From the NCBI GenBank assembly GCA_900544535.1, contig UQVH01000004.1:62001-126000 (forward strand): a stretch of 64,000 bases of DNA. Direction: 5' to 3'. The translations under genes were made by a program, and so were the position numbers. Position 1 is the first letter of the stretch. The number at the start of each line of letters is the position of its first letter. The notes under the pieces are model-generated. The model was not told the origin of the DNA. It did no database searches and saw only the letters and a list, made by a program, of their open reading frames with translations. Of this stretch, positions 10,501-19,003 are shown in pieces. The stretch is from an uncultured Bacteroidales bacterium. Lineage in GTDB: Bacteria > Bacteroidota > Bacteroidia > Bacteroidales > Muribaculaceae.

Positions 10501-11573
10501 GAACCGTCAATTGTAGACGGATGGATGCAGTTTACGTCAGGGAAGGGGATGAGTTTGAAATTGTTGGCGCTCTCGTTGTGGTAATAGATCCCTTTTTTGT
10601 ACGTGCCGATCCAAAGAGATTCCGCATCGTCTTCGTAGATAGCTGTCACAGTATTGCTGATTCCGGGATCTTCTGTCGTGGTGACGGGAATGAAACGGAA
10701 CCGGCCGTCTTCTCTGACAACTTTTTCCAGGCCTTTGTGGTCGCGGGCTATCCAGCGTGTGCCTGAATTGTCTTGCAGGAACGCCTTTACCGTTTTCTGG
10801 TTGCGATCCGGAGGAAGCAGATCGTTGAGCCATTTGCGGTGGCGGATGTCATAGAGCCACAGGCCCTCGTTGCTGAAAATCCAGGCCAGGCCTTCGCTGT
10901 CGGTTCTGATAGTATATACAAAGGTGGTGTTGCGTCCGGAGGTGCGGGCTATCAGCGAATCCGTGTGTGCGACAAGCATAGATTCGGGGGCTATGATCCG
11001 TAGGACGCCGTGATTGTCGATAGTCAGAGCTTCGTTCGGAGTCGAGACAATATCGGTGATTTCCGACGAGGTATAGCTGTTGTCTTTCAGCAACAGAGGG
11101 CGAGTAGATCCAGGAGGGATGCGGTAGAGACCTTCTCCCTGTATATGTATCCAAGCTCCTTTTGTGTTGTCGAAATAGATGAGAGACGGCTCCGAGCGCA
11201 GGTTGAATTCTTTAATATATGGAGCAAGATCGGTTGTCAGCCGGTCAGACAGAGGGTCATAGACAACATAAGAATGGCCAGCCTGTATCCACAGCCGTCC
11301 CTTGACATCTTCCTGAATGTCCGTTATGTCTTCATCATAGGAGGTGGCGATTGAATCGGCCGACATCGGCAGATAGATCTTAAAGCCATAGCCGTCATAG
11401 CGGGATAGACCTGAAGATGTCCCGATCCAAAGGAAACCGTCAGCGTCGCGGTGGAATGCGTTTATTTTGTTGTTGGCAAGCCCGTTGGATGTTCCAAGAT
11501 GCTTTAATATAAACTCTTGGGCCGAAACGGGTAGGAAACAAAGCGTTAGGCATAAAATGAGTAGAGAACGCAT
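7539..11573 (-). CDS. Hybrid two-component system regulator (HTCS)
   Basis: This single protein of 1344 residues senses and regulates. In order it has a signal peptide (1-19), two-component-regulator propeller repeats (about 25-650; repeated D-G-x-L-W-I-G-T motifs such as GFLWIGTSSGLSRYDG), a Y_Y_Y Ig-like domain (about 700-765), one membrane span (about 780-797), and a HisKA domain with SHELRTP (His about 835). HATPase boxes (NLLSNAFKFT, DTGIGI, GNGIGLS), a receiver (LIVDDSHD, Asp about 1139 in LTDLMMPG) and an AraC-type HTH (about 1240-1335) follow. All catalytic residues are present. Such proteins bind an oligosaccharide in the periplasm and switch on their own PUL. It is divergent from the SusC operon and lies between the two enzyme blocks, so it should control both. 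Confidence 0.96.
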   Translation of the reverse strand: MRSLLILCLTLCFLPVSAQEFILKHLGTSNGLANNKINAFHRDADGFLWIGTSSGLSRYDGYGFKIYLPMSADSIATSYDEDITDIQEDVKGRLWIQAGHSYVVYDPLSDRLTTDLAPYIKEFNLRSEPSLIYFDNTKGAWIHIQGEGLYRIPPGSTRPLLLKDNSYTSSEITDIVSTPNEALTIDNHGVLRIIAPESMLVAHTDSLIARTSGRNTTFVYTIRTDSEGLAWIFSNEGLWLYDIRHRKWLNDLLPPDRNQKTVKAFLQDNSGTRWIARDHKGLEKVVREDGRFRFIPVTTTEDPGISNTVTAIYEDDAESLWIGTYKKGIYYHNESANNFKLIPFPDVNCIHPSTIDGSVWIGTDAAGLIKWNPQTDTRTTTADPASAGSHPAVTSMLEMPDGTLYFGSFARGLRRYSNGRIETLTTASQLDNSYTWALSKAPDGNIWIGTLGYGFYQFDPATMDVKAYTQSNSGLISDYILDIARDGEGHKRIYLATSAGVAVFDPVKEQFSSIRALDGLKVNDLLHDTRGLLWVASTRGLRIYDSHRDRIIPVRTSPGKATSDFILGLQIDNNGDVWVSEGGSLVKFSVKFDDKTGDFSYTTNRYDSADGLQNCDFNQRSFGRLPSGKIFIGSLYGLNEFNPDSIRHNRALPNVMFSAISVGSHPIEVGEKVRGHVLLKSSPNHGGTLELWPGNSSFTVTFATDNYVLPEKTTYQYKLEGLDKEWMTTPEGVHRASYTNLAPGVYRLLVKAVNNDGYESVRPAELTIVMHPPFWMSAWAKILYFLIVCLIVYLVIRHIKLRERRHFNEKRKEDALAKQEEINQLKFKFYTNVSHELRTPLTLIVSPLESMIKETTDEKQLKRLTLMRTNAMRLLTLVNQLLDFRKNEVTGLSLHLSEGELVGFVRGVCHSFANLSERKNIHLTFTSDAPELNVMFDEDKLYKSIMNLLSNAFKFTPEGGKVKVGLTTSPTAVDIQVSDTGIGISDSDKAHVFERFFQAENAKADSSMTGNGIGLSMVNEYVKLHNGTISIADNPGGGTVFTIRLPIIRQTPRTEQPPLVSETVALPQPTSEQPELTPEKLPSDAPVEKPTALIVDDSHDMIEFLHDGLSGDFHVITAPDGAAALRLLESIRPAIVLTDLMMPGIDGLELCRKIKANPDLGATPVIILTAKHDVEAKVEGLTIGADDYITKPFNIELLLLKMKKLISLSHRGKGRSLIDPEPDTIKITPLDEKMVEKAIKYVVTNIKRPDLSVEELSSHLGMSRVHLYKKLKATTGKTPVEFIRLIRLKRGAQMLRESQLNVSEIAFQLGYNSPKYFSKYFKEEFGVLPSVYQEKESKATNYHV

Positions 11574-11604
11574 GGTATTAACATTTAAGGTGCATTTGCA
11601 TTTA

Positions 11605-11636
11605 CAAAGTAAACGGATTTTAACGGAATATCCAAA
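11605..11636 (-). promoter_or_regulatory. Promoter of the HTCS gene
   Basis: The minus strand reads TTTG (11636-11633), 20 bases, then TTACTTTG (11612-11605), a 7/8 match to TAnnTTTG at ideal spacing. The expected start near 11598 leaves a leader of about 25 bases before the ATG at 11573. Confidence 0.75.
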
Positions 11637-11712
11637 TTATATCGTTTTTGTCTGTGTGATATAACATTTTGTTCCATACGTAAGTGGCTTTATACTAGTG
11701 TAATGAAGTGCC

Positions 11713-11730
11713 GCCTAAAACATTTTAGGC
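11713..11730. promoter_or_regulatory. Candidate PUL operator (8-base inverted repeat)
   Basis: GCCTAAAA-CA-TTTTAGGC is a perfect 8-base inverted repeat in the divergent region. It lies 63 bases upstream of the SusC -33 box and 76 bases from the HTCS -33 box. A second, overlapping repeat (ACATTT/AAATGT, 11720-11740) adds to the symmetry. It is a plausible regulator site, but HTCS binding is inferred from position only. Confidence 0.45.
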
Positions 11731-11793
11731 AAATAAATGTAACAAATCACCCCCCCGATGATAAGTTTTTGTCATATATAATAAAGCGGAAAA

Positions 11794-11825
11794 ATTGTCT
11801 GTTACGAAAGCTATCTTTACATTTG
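11794..11825 (+). promoter_or_regulatory. Promoter of the SusC-SusD-GH5 operon
   Basis: ATTG (11794-11797), 20 bases, then TACATTTG (11818-11825), an exact TAnnTTTG. Initiation near 11832 gives a long leader of about 190 bases before SusC. The leader contains a 7-base inverted repeat GTCCGGA/TCCGGAC. Confidence 0.75.
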
Positions 11826-12024
11826 CTTACTTTTATTAGCCAATTGTAATACCTTCTTACCTTAGCAAAGTCCGGATTCGCAATTTTAAGCCTTGACGCC
11901 GTACTTTGATAAACATAATAAATCTTCTTCTCCGGACCGCTTCTCAACTGGAAGCTGACCGACACCTGACAGACAAAACAAGTACAACAACAAAACTAAC
12001 CTGTAAAACTAAATCTATTCATCA

Positions 12025-15000
12025 ATGGGAAAAAATCTATTGGAACGATGCACGTCTCTGCGTCTTTTCCGGGTTGCCATGCTGGCATTCTGCCTTTTGG
12101 CAGGAATGACGGTCTCGGCTGCACCTCTGACTGTCACCGGCACAGTCACCCAGGCTTCCGACGGTGAACCGCTTGTCGGAGTCAGCGTTCTCATCAAGGG
12201 CTCGGCTCAGGGCACTTCGACGGACATTGACGGTAACTATACCCTCAAGGCCGACGAAGGCGCGATCCTCGTCTTTTCTTATGTCGGATTCACGACACGT
12301 GAGATCAAAGTGACTTCGGAACGTCTCGATGTCGCACTGATTGAGGATGCCGAAGTGCTCGACGAAGTTGTCGTTGTCGGCTACGGTGTCCAGAAAAAGA
12401 AACTCGTCACCGGTGCCACTGCCCAGATCAAGGGCGACGACATTGCCAAGATGAACACCACATCTCCACTTCAGGCCATTCAGGGCCAGCTTCCCGGCGT
12501 CAACATCGCCAGTGAGTCGGGCCAGCCCGGTTCAGGTATGAAAGTGACCATCCGCGGTCTCGGCACCACCGGCAATGCACAGCCTCTCTACCTCATTGAC
12601 GGTATCGGCGGTGACATTTCCACACTAAACCCTGCTGACATCGAGAGCATCGATGTGCTGAAAGACGCTGCTTCGGCCGCCATCTACGGAGCTCAGGCAG
12701 CCAACGGTGTTGTGCTCATCACAACCCGTCAGGGCCGCGAAGGCAAAGCCAAAGTGACTTTCGACGGTTACTACGGCTGGCAGTCGGCTCCCCGCAAGGC
12801 CCACATGCTCAACGCTCAGGAATACATGACCATTATGGACGAGCAGCAGATCAACAGCGGTCTTGCTCCTTATGACTGGTCGTCGATCTCCAGCATCTGG
12901 CGCCGCGATGCCGACGGCAACCCTGTCTCGGTATATGACACCGACTGGATGGACGCCATGTTTAAGGATGATGCCAAAACCCAGAGCTATACTCTCGGCG
13001 TGACCGGCGGATCTACCAACTCCACCTACGCCATGTCGCTCGGTTACCTCAATCAGGAAGGTATCGTAGGCGGCAAGGATGCTTCCGACTATTCACGCTA
13101 CAACTTCCGTATCAACTCCGACCACAAGCTCTTCGACGGCATAATCACTGTCGGTGAGCAGGCAAGCTTCGTCTATGTGAAATCTACCGGTATCGGCGTG
13201 GGCAACCAGTACAACAACACCCTCCGCGGTGCGTTCTACACCTCTCCGCTCGCACCTATATATAATGAAGACGGCGACTATAACTCGACCGTAAATTCCG
13301 ACTGGAACAAGGGCGACGGCAACCCCTACGGCAACATGATGCTTCTCAAGAACAATAAGAAGGGCGCCACATTCTCAGGTAACGTCTATGCTCAGGTAGA
13401 ACCGATCAAGAATCTCAAGGTACGCACCGTATTCGGCGCTGTTTATGGAGCAGAGGAAAACCGCAGTTTCGAACCCGTCTTCCAGTTCACCTCGACCGAC
13501 ACCTCTCACTCCTATACAAAGGTGTCGCAGAACAAGACCAACTCTCTCGGCATGACCTGGACCAATACCGCCACATATGACTGGGACATCAAGGACCACC
13601 ACTTCAACGCCCTCATCGGTATGGAATGCTACCGCTACACCGGTTCCTACCTTGAAGCCAAGCAGGGCCACCTCAAAGAAGGATTCGACGACTGGAGCCA
13701 CGCCTGGATCAGCAACGGCACCGCAGCTTCGACCGCCGACGGCCTCAATGCAGCTGGCTATCCCCACGACGTATCGCGCTCCGTCAGCTATTTCGGACGT
13801 ATCGGCTGGAACTGGCAGGAGAAATATATGGTCAACGCCACCGTTCGCCGCGACGGTTCTTCAAAATTTGCCCGCGGTCACCGTTTCGGTACCTTCCCCT
13901 CCGTATCTGCAGGCTGGAACATTTCCAACGAGAATTTTATGGAATCGACCCGCTCATGGCTCGACTTCCTCAAGATTCGTGCAAGCTGGGGCCGTGTAGG
14001 TAACCAGAACATCGACAACTATCAGTATCTCTCACCGATCAAGAACCTCTACGCCAACTACTTCTTCGGCCAGTACATGGGCCCCAACGGAGTCTACAAC
14101 GGCGAATACAACTCGACATGGGCTGACAACTGGGGTGCTTATCCCGAACGTCTCGGCAACCTTGACATCACCTGGGAGACCTCAGAGCAGACCGACTTCG
14201 GTTTCGACGCCCGTCTCTTCAACAGCCGTCTTGCCGTCGCTTTTGACTTCTATCTCAAAAACACCAAAGACTGGCTCGTTGAGGCCCCGATCCTTGCCAC
14301 AGCAGGTACAGACGCCCCCTTCATCAACGGCGGTAACGTGAAAAATACCGGTGTCGAGTTCAATCTCACATGGACCGACGTCATCGGCCGTGATTTCTCT
14401 TACAGCGTAGGAGTCAACGGAGCCTGGAACAAGAACAAAGTCGGTTCTATCCCCAACCAGGACGGTATCATCCACGGCAACGTCAACGAACTCTACAACA
14501 ATACCCCCGAATTCTACCGTGCTGAAAACGGCAAGCCCATCGGCTACTTCTGGGGCTTCAAGACCGCAGGTATCTTCCAGAACCAGGCACAGATCAACCA
14601 GTGGCTCCAGGCCGGCAACGGTGTGCTTCAGGAAAATGTGCAGCCCGGCGACGTGATCTTCGTCGATATCAACCGCGACGGTGTCATCAATGACAGCGAC
14701 AAGGTAAACCTCGGCAACGGTATGCCCAAGTTCACCTACGGCTTCAACATCAACCTTTATTACAAGAACTTCGACCTCGGTCTCGTCGCTACCGGTGCAG
14801 CCGGACAGAAGATCGTCCAGAGCTACCGCAGCTGGGACAGCCAGCAGGCCAACTACACCACCCGCATCCTCGGCCGCTGGACCGGCGAAGGAACTTCCAA
14901 CAAGATTCCCCGCGTGACCAACCAGAACATAAACTGGCAGTTCTCCGACCTTTACGTGCAGGACGGCGACTATCTGCGTCTGTCGAATCTCACATTCGGC

Positions 15001-15204
15001 TACAACTTCGCTCCGCTTATGAAGCAGAAATGGTGCAGCAATGCCCGTCTTTATTTCCAGGTGCAGAACCTCTATACCTTTACCAAATATGACGGTATGG
15101 ACCCCGAAATCGGCTACGGAACCCAGTCGTGGGTATCCGGTGTAGACCTCGGCTACTATCCGCGTCCGCGCACCTACCTCTTCGGTGTCAACCTTGCGTT
15201 CTAA
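12025..15204 (+). CDS. SusC/RagA-family TonB-dependent glycan transporter
   Basis: This is a 1059-residue outer-membrane transporter. A signal peptide (to about 32, VSAAP) is followed by a carboxypeptidase-D-like domain (about 36-110, GTVTQASDGEPLVGVSVLIKG), a TonB-box-like DEVVVVGYG (about 113-121), and the plug domain (LQAIQGQLPGVNI, TIRGLGTTGNAQPLYLIDG). A 22-strand barrel ends in an aromatic residue (NLAF). Codons are strongly biased to C in the third position, as in highly expressed genes. It is first in the operon and followed after 33 bases by SusD, its lid partner. It should import oligosaccharides released by the GH5 at the cell surface, driven by TonB. Confidence 0.97.
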   Translation: MGKNLLERCTSLRLFRVAMLAFCLLAGMTVSAAPLTVTGTVTQASDGEPLVGVSVLIKGSAQGTSTDIDGNYTLKADEGAILVFSYVGFTTREIKVTSERLDVALIEDAEVLDEVVVVGYGVQKKKLVTGATAQIKGDDIAKMNTTSPLQAIQGQLPGVNIASESGQPGSGMKVTIRGLGTTGNAQPLYLIDGIGGDISTLNPADIESIDVLKDAASAAIYGAQAANGVVLITTRQGREGKAKVTFDGYYGWQSAPRKAHMLNAQEYMTIMDEQQINSGLAPYDWSSISSIWRRDADGNPVSVYDTDWMDAMFKDDAKTQSYTLGVTGGSTNSTYAMSLGYLNQEGIVGGKDASDYSRYNFRINSDHKLFDGIITVGEQASFVYVKSTGIGVGNQYNNTLRGAFYTSPLAPIYNEDGDYNSTVNSDWNKGDGNPYGNMMLLKNNKKGATFSGNVYAQVEPIKNLKVRTVFGAVYGAEENRSFEPVFQFTSTDTSHSYTKVSQNKTNSLGMTWTNTATYDWDIKDHHFNALIGMECYRYTGSYLEAKQGHLKEGFDDWSHAWISNGTAASTADGLNAAGYPHDVSRSVSYFGRIGWNWQEKYMVNATVRRDGSSKFARGHRFGTFPSVSAGWNISNENFMESTRSWLDFLKIRASWGRVGNQNIDNYQYLSPIKNLYANYFFGQYMGPNGVYNGEYNSTWADNWGAYPERLGNLDITWETSEQTDFGFDARLFNSRLAVAFDFYLKNTKDWLVEAPILATAGTDAPFINGGNVKNTGVEFNLTWTDVIGRDFSYSVGVNGAWNKNKVGSIPNQDGIIHGNVNELYNNTPEFYRAENGKPIGYFWGFKTAGIFQNQAQINQWLQAGNGVLQENVQPGDVIFVDINRDGVINDSDKVNLGNGMPKFTYGFNINLYYKNFDLGLVATGAAGQKIVQSYRSWDSQQANYTTRILGRWTGEGTSNKIPRVTNQNINWQFSDLYVQDGDYLRLSNLTFGYNFAPLMKQKWCSNARLYFQVQNLYTFTKYDGMDPEIGYGTQSWVSGVDLGYYPRPRTYLFGVNLAF

Positions 15205-15237
15205 ATCCATGTTCTCACAAAGTTTAGATCTATACAA

Positions 15238-16947
15238 ATGAATAAATTCAGATTCAATATAATTACCCTCGGTGTTGCCGGACTTCTCGGACTGGGCTCA
15301 TGCTCCGAGAGCTTCCTCGATGTCAACTCGAAGACCAATTCAAACACCGACAACTTTTACAAGACCGAAGCCGATGCCTGGCGCGCGCTGATCGGCTGCT
15401 ACAACGGCTGGCGCCAGACCTCCTCATCTCCCGGCATAGGCTTCTATGTGGCCTCCACGATCATGGGCGATGAATGTTATGCAGGTGTCGGAAACTCCGA
15501 CGTACGCAACTATCAGGTGGTCGACCGTTTTGACCAGAGCGAATCGCCTGCCGATCTCCAGATGTATGCCCAGGACTGGAAGATGTACTATCAGGGTGTC
15601 TATCGCTGCAACGAGCTCATCACCCGTGAAGGCCAGATCAACTGGAATAGCAAAGACTCCAACCGAGGTCTCTATATGGGCGAATGCCATGCACTCCGCG
15701 CTCTGCTCTATTTTGACATGGTGCGCCTGTGGGGCAATATTCCCCTTTTCCTCGAACCCGTCAACGAAAACCGTGCGCAGGCTGATCCCGCCGAGGTTTA
15801 TGCCGCTATTTTCGAGGATCTTAAATATGCGATCGCCAACATACCTGACGACGCCAACCTTGAGAAATCTAACTTCGGCCGTATCACCAAATACGCCGCC
15901 GAGTCGATTCTCGCCCGCGCCTACCTCTTCTATACAGGCTACTACGGCAAGGAACCCGGTTTCACCAATGAAGCCGGTGAGACTGTCGGCGTTGTGACCA
16001 AAGCCGAGGCTCTTGCAGCCGTTGAAGACGTGATCGCCAGCGGAAACTATGAACTTCTCGATTCCTACAAAGACTTCTGGCCCGCATCGTCATTGGTAGC
16101 CAACACAACAACCGCCGGATGGAACGAAGCCGCTTCTACCTATGCCGGCGATGCCAACTCCGAAGTTGTCCTCAGCATGAACTTCACCCCGATGGCTTCC
16201 TATGCTACCGACGGAGCCGCCGACGGTAACCGCTGGCAGGTGATGATGGGTATGCGCAGCCCGCTCAGCGTAGTTCCCTACTATTGCGGCTGGGGAGCCT
16301 GCACCGTTATTCCTTCCTACATCAACTCGATCTATGACTCCGGCGACGTCCGCCGTACCGCAGGTGTGATCGACATCGTCGGCGAGGGTATCGGTTCCGA
16401 CGCAAATTTCAAGCCTTCCTACAACGACTGGCGTGAATACACTGGCTACACTGTTAAAAAATATTCACCGATTGCGTTCTATCAGCTTGAGGACGGTGCA
16501 CTGGTTATAAAAAATGCTAATATGTCTACCGGAGCCGGTGATATGCAGATAAATAACTGTCAGCCATACAATATTATGCGCTATTCCGACGTTCTCTTAA
16601 TGGCAGCCGAACTCGGCTCGCCCCAAGCTGCAACCTACATGCACCGCATCCGTTCGCGCGCCGGACTTTCAGATATTCCTGTAAACAAAGAAAACATTAT
16701 GGCGGAACGCGCCCGCGAACTTGCCTTCGAAGGTATCCGTTACTGGGACCTCCTGCGTCAGGGAGTTGACGTGATGGCTGATGCTGTCGTTGCCGGAGCC
16801 GGACCCGTCATGAATGGCGGAACTCCGGGTCAGGTTTCCTACGACCGCTCCAAGATCATCCGGACACAGGGCCTTTCGCAGATCCCCAATGACCAGATTG
16901 TACTTTCAAACGGTGTGCTTAAGCAGAATCCCGGTTGGGCTGATTAA
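15238..16947 (+). CDS. SusD/RagB-family glycan-binding lipoprotein
   Basis: This is a 569-residue surface lipoprotein with lipobox LGSCSES (Cys about 22). The SusD N-terminal pattern is present (SFLDVNSKTNSNTDNFYKTEADAWRALIGCYNG), as are TPR-like helices (MGECHALRALLYFDMVRLWGNIPL) and the conserved C-terminal ERARELAFEGIRYWDLLRQG. SusD proteins cap the SusC barrel and present ligand to it. It lies directly after its SusC. Ligand specificity is inferred to match the operon's GH5 substrate. Confidence 0.97.
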   Translation: MNKFRFNIITLGVAGLLGLGSCSESFLDVNSKTNSNTDNFYKTEADAWRALIGCYNGWRQTSSSPGIGFYVASTIMGDECYAGVGNSDVRNYQVVDRFDQSESPADLQMYAQDWKMYYQGVYRCNELITREGQINWNSKDSNRGLYMGECHALRALLYFDMVRLWGNIPLFLEPVNENRAQADPAEVYAAIFEDLKYAIANIPDDANLEKSNFGRITKYAAESILARAYLFYTGYYGKEPGFTNEAGETVGVVTKAEALAAVEDVIASGNYELLDSYKDFWPASSLVANTTTAGWNEAASTYAGDANSEVVLSMNFTPMASYATDGAADGNRWQVMMGMRSPLSVVPYYCGWGACTVIPSYINSIYDSGDVRRTAGVIDIVGEGIGSDANFKPSYNDWREYTGYTVKKYSPIAFYQLEDGALVIKNANMSTGAGDMQINNCQPYNIMRYSDVLLMAAELGSPQAATYMHRIRSRAGLSDIPVNKENIMAERARELAFEGIRYWDLLRQGVDVMADAVVAGAGPVMNGGTPGQVSYDRSKIIRTQGLSQIPNDQIVLSNGVLKQNPGWAD

Positions 16948-16991
16948 CCTTAAGGAAACACACAGTATTACATTATCATTTTTTGAAAAAC

Positions 16992-18980
16992 ATGAAAAAT
17001 AAGTATTTCTATTCATTTCTTGCAGGCGTGGCTCTGATGTTTTCTTCCACAGCCTGTTCGCCGGATAATGAAGAGTTGCCCGCACCTGATCTGAAAGCCT
17101 CGGATCTGGTCGAGGGTAAAGCATACAAGGTCGAGGTCGACCAGGCTACAAACAAAGTGACCATGACCAGCCTTCTCGGCGACCGCTATGTGACAAGCTG
17201 GATTCACCCTCAGGGAATCGAGCGCAAATCGAAAACCGAAGCCAACATCCCCTTCGCCGGTGAATATGAGATCCAGTTCGGCGTCATGACACGCGGCGGC
17301 ATGGTCTATGGCGAGCCTTATCGCTTTACCCTTGAAAACACCAACGGCGACCTGCTGACAGATCCCCTCTGGACCTACCTTACAGGCGGTGCGGACCAGT
17401 CAAAGACCTGGGTTCTCGATGTCAATAACCTTGACCTCGGCGCGTTCACATTCATGTGCGCTCCGATGGGCTGGGACAAGTTTACCGATGGCAAGACCTA
17501 CACAGAGGCCGACTATCCCACTTATAAGGAAGACGGTTGTGACAGCCCCGACTGGGTATGGCAGGCCGGTGCTCCCGACTGGCTCTTCGGCGATGCCGCT
17601 ACCACAATCGCTACCATCGAGGCTATGCCGGAACTGACCTTCGATCTCATCAACGGCGCCAACCTCACTGCCAACGGCGTTACCAAGGCTTTCGTGATGG
17701 ACCCCGACCGCAAGACCCTCACCATGCCCTCCGGCCTGAACTGGCTCGGCGACATGATCTCCTCTACATACTTTGTTGACATTGTCAATGTTGAACTTGT
17801 CAAGCTCAACGAACATGCTCTCGGCATTAAAGTCGTGCGCAATGACGGCAAGGGCGGCAACGGTGACCAGCGCATGGTGCTCTGCTACGTTGAAAAAGGC
17901 TGGGACGGCACATGGCCTGTCGATGGACCCTCTCTCTCGACTGCTCCTGTCACTCTCCCGACCTACGACAATCTCAAGGACGATCTCTTCACTATCGTTG
18001 GTGATGATGCCACTTACGTTGCCACCGCCAATACCTTCCTTCTCATGGAAGAAGGTGACGGCGTCGCCGAGAAACCCTATGGCTTCATGGAATGGAACGG
18101 CACCACAAAGGTTGACGGCAAAGTAGTAGGCTCATGGGAATGGCTTGATCTCTACAACACCGCCGCATGTCCTGCCTACACCGCCGGTGACGAATTCTCT
18201 CTCGTCCTTTCAAGATCTGCCGGTTCATATACCGCTACTGTTGAAAATGCCGAAGGCTCAACCTCATCGGCCTTCCGCATCGAGGAAAACAAGCTCGTCT
18301 TCGACAAGGAGATCACCCTTCTTTCTGCCGGACAGAATGTCATCCGCGGCACCGAATTTGTTGTCCTCGCCTGCAACCCTGAAAACGATCAGCTCGTGCT
18401 CGGCGTACCCGCAAGCCGCGATGCCACAGGCACTGTCAACCGTTATCTCTGTGCCAACATGACCGTCAAGCCCATCGGCGGAGGTCAGGCAGGTCCGGTT
18501 TCGATCCCTGTCGATCAGCAATATCTCAACTGCTACATCCAAGACAAGCACCACTATCGTATTGAAATCTACAATGCTTTCTACGATGCCGACGGTCTCT
18601 ATCCGGTCGACCTTTCCAAGCTGAAACTCAAGAAGGGCCAGACTATCAAGATCGGCTTCCGCCTCCCCGGTGTCACCTGGGTTGACGGCGCAGATCCCAA
18701 AGTAGCCTTCGGCCACAACTTTGACGCCATCGCCACTTTCAACTGGGATTCAAACGATGCCGGAATCTTCGGATCGAACCCCACAGTTTCACTCAACAAG
18801 AACGGTGTTACTGAAATCAGCCTCACCAACACCACTTCGGGAACTCTGAAATTTGAAAGCACCAGCTGTATCTCCATCTGTATCCAGCAGGCCGGACTCG
18901 TTGTTTCGCCTCTCGATGCCGACGGAAATCTTGATGCAGATGCTGTCAAGGCTGAAGTTGTCTCGATGACTATTGAATAA
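16992..18980 (+). CDS. Large PUL surface lipoprotein, probable glycan-binding protein
   Basis: The start is taken as the ATG at 16992; an upstream in-frame TTG would only add three residues. The 662-residue product has a lipobox SSTAC (Cys about 22) followed by acidic residues (SPDNEE), the usual surface-export context. The N-terminal part (about 35-125) looks like a PKD/Ig-type sandwich. The middle contains LTGGADQSKTWVLDVNN, a motif seen in many PUL-encoded lipoproteins. The C-terminal segment (about 505-660; HHYRIEIYNAFYDADG) resembles the repeats of the next protein. There are no catalytic motifs. Its position directly after SusD is that of surface glycan-binding proteins, which hold polymer for the endo-enzyme. 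The exact family is not recognised. Confidence 0.8.
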   Translation: MKNKYFYSFLAGVALMFSSTACSPDNEELPAPDLKASDLVEGKAYKVEVDQATNKVTMTSLLGDRYVTSWIHPQGIERKSKTEANIPFAGEYEIQFGVMTRGGMVYGEPYRFTLENTNGDLLTDPLWTYLTGGADQSKTWVLDVNNLDLGAFTFMCAPMGWDKFTDGKTYTEADYPTYKEDGCDSPDWVWQAGAPDWLFGDAATTIATIEAMPELTFDLINGANLTANGVTKAFVMDPDRKTLTMPSGLNWLGDMISSTYFVDIVNVELVKLNEHALGIKVVRNDGKGGNGDQRMVLCYVEKGWDGTWPVDGPSLSTAPVTLPTYDNLKDDLFTIVGDDATYVATANTFLLMEEGDGVAEKPYGFMEWNGTTKVDGKVVGSWEWLDLYNTAACPAYTAGDEFSLVLSRSAGSYTATVENAEGSTSSAFRIEENKLVFDKEITLLSAGQNVIRGTEFVVLACNPENDQLVLGVPASRDATGTVNRYLCANMTVKPIGGGQAGPVSIPVDQQYLNCYIQDKHHYRIEIYNAFYDADGLYPVDLSKLKLKKGQTIKIGFRLPGVTWVDGADPKVAFGHNFDAIATFNWDSNDAGIFGSNPTVSLNKNGVTEISLTNTTSGTLKFESTSCISICIQQAGLVVSPLDADGNLDADAVKAEVVSMTIE

Positions 18981-19003
18981 CCATGAAACAGGAATTAATT
19001 AAC

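Noticed and set aside
11991..11998. Possible antisense promoter just before SusC (TAGTTTTG on the minus strand)
   Set aside because: The -7 box is exact but there is no -33 box 19-22 bases away, and AT-rich leaders give such matches by chance.
14182..15237. 351-codon antisense frame in SusC
   Set aside because: Shadow of the real SusC frame for the same codon-bias reason.
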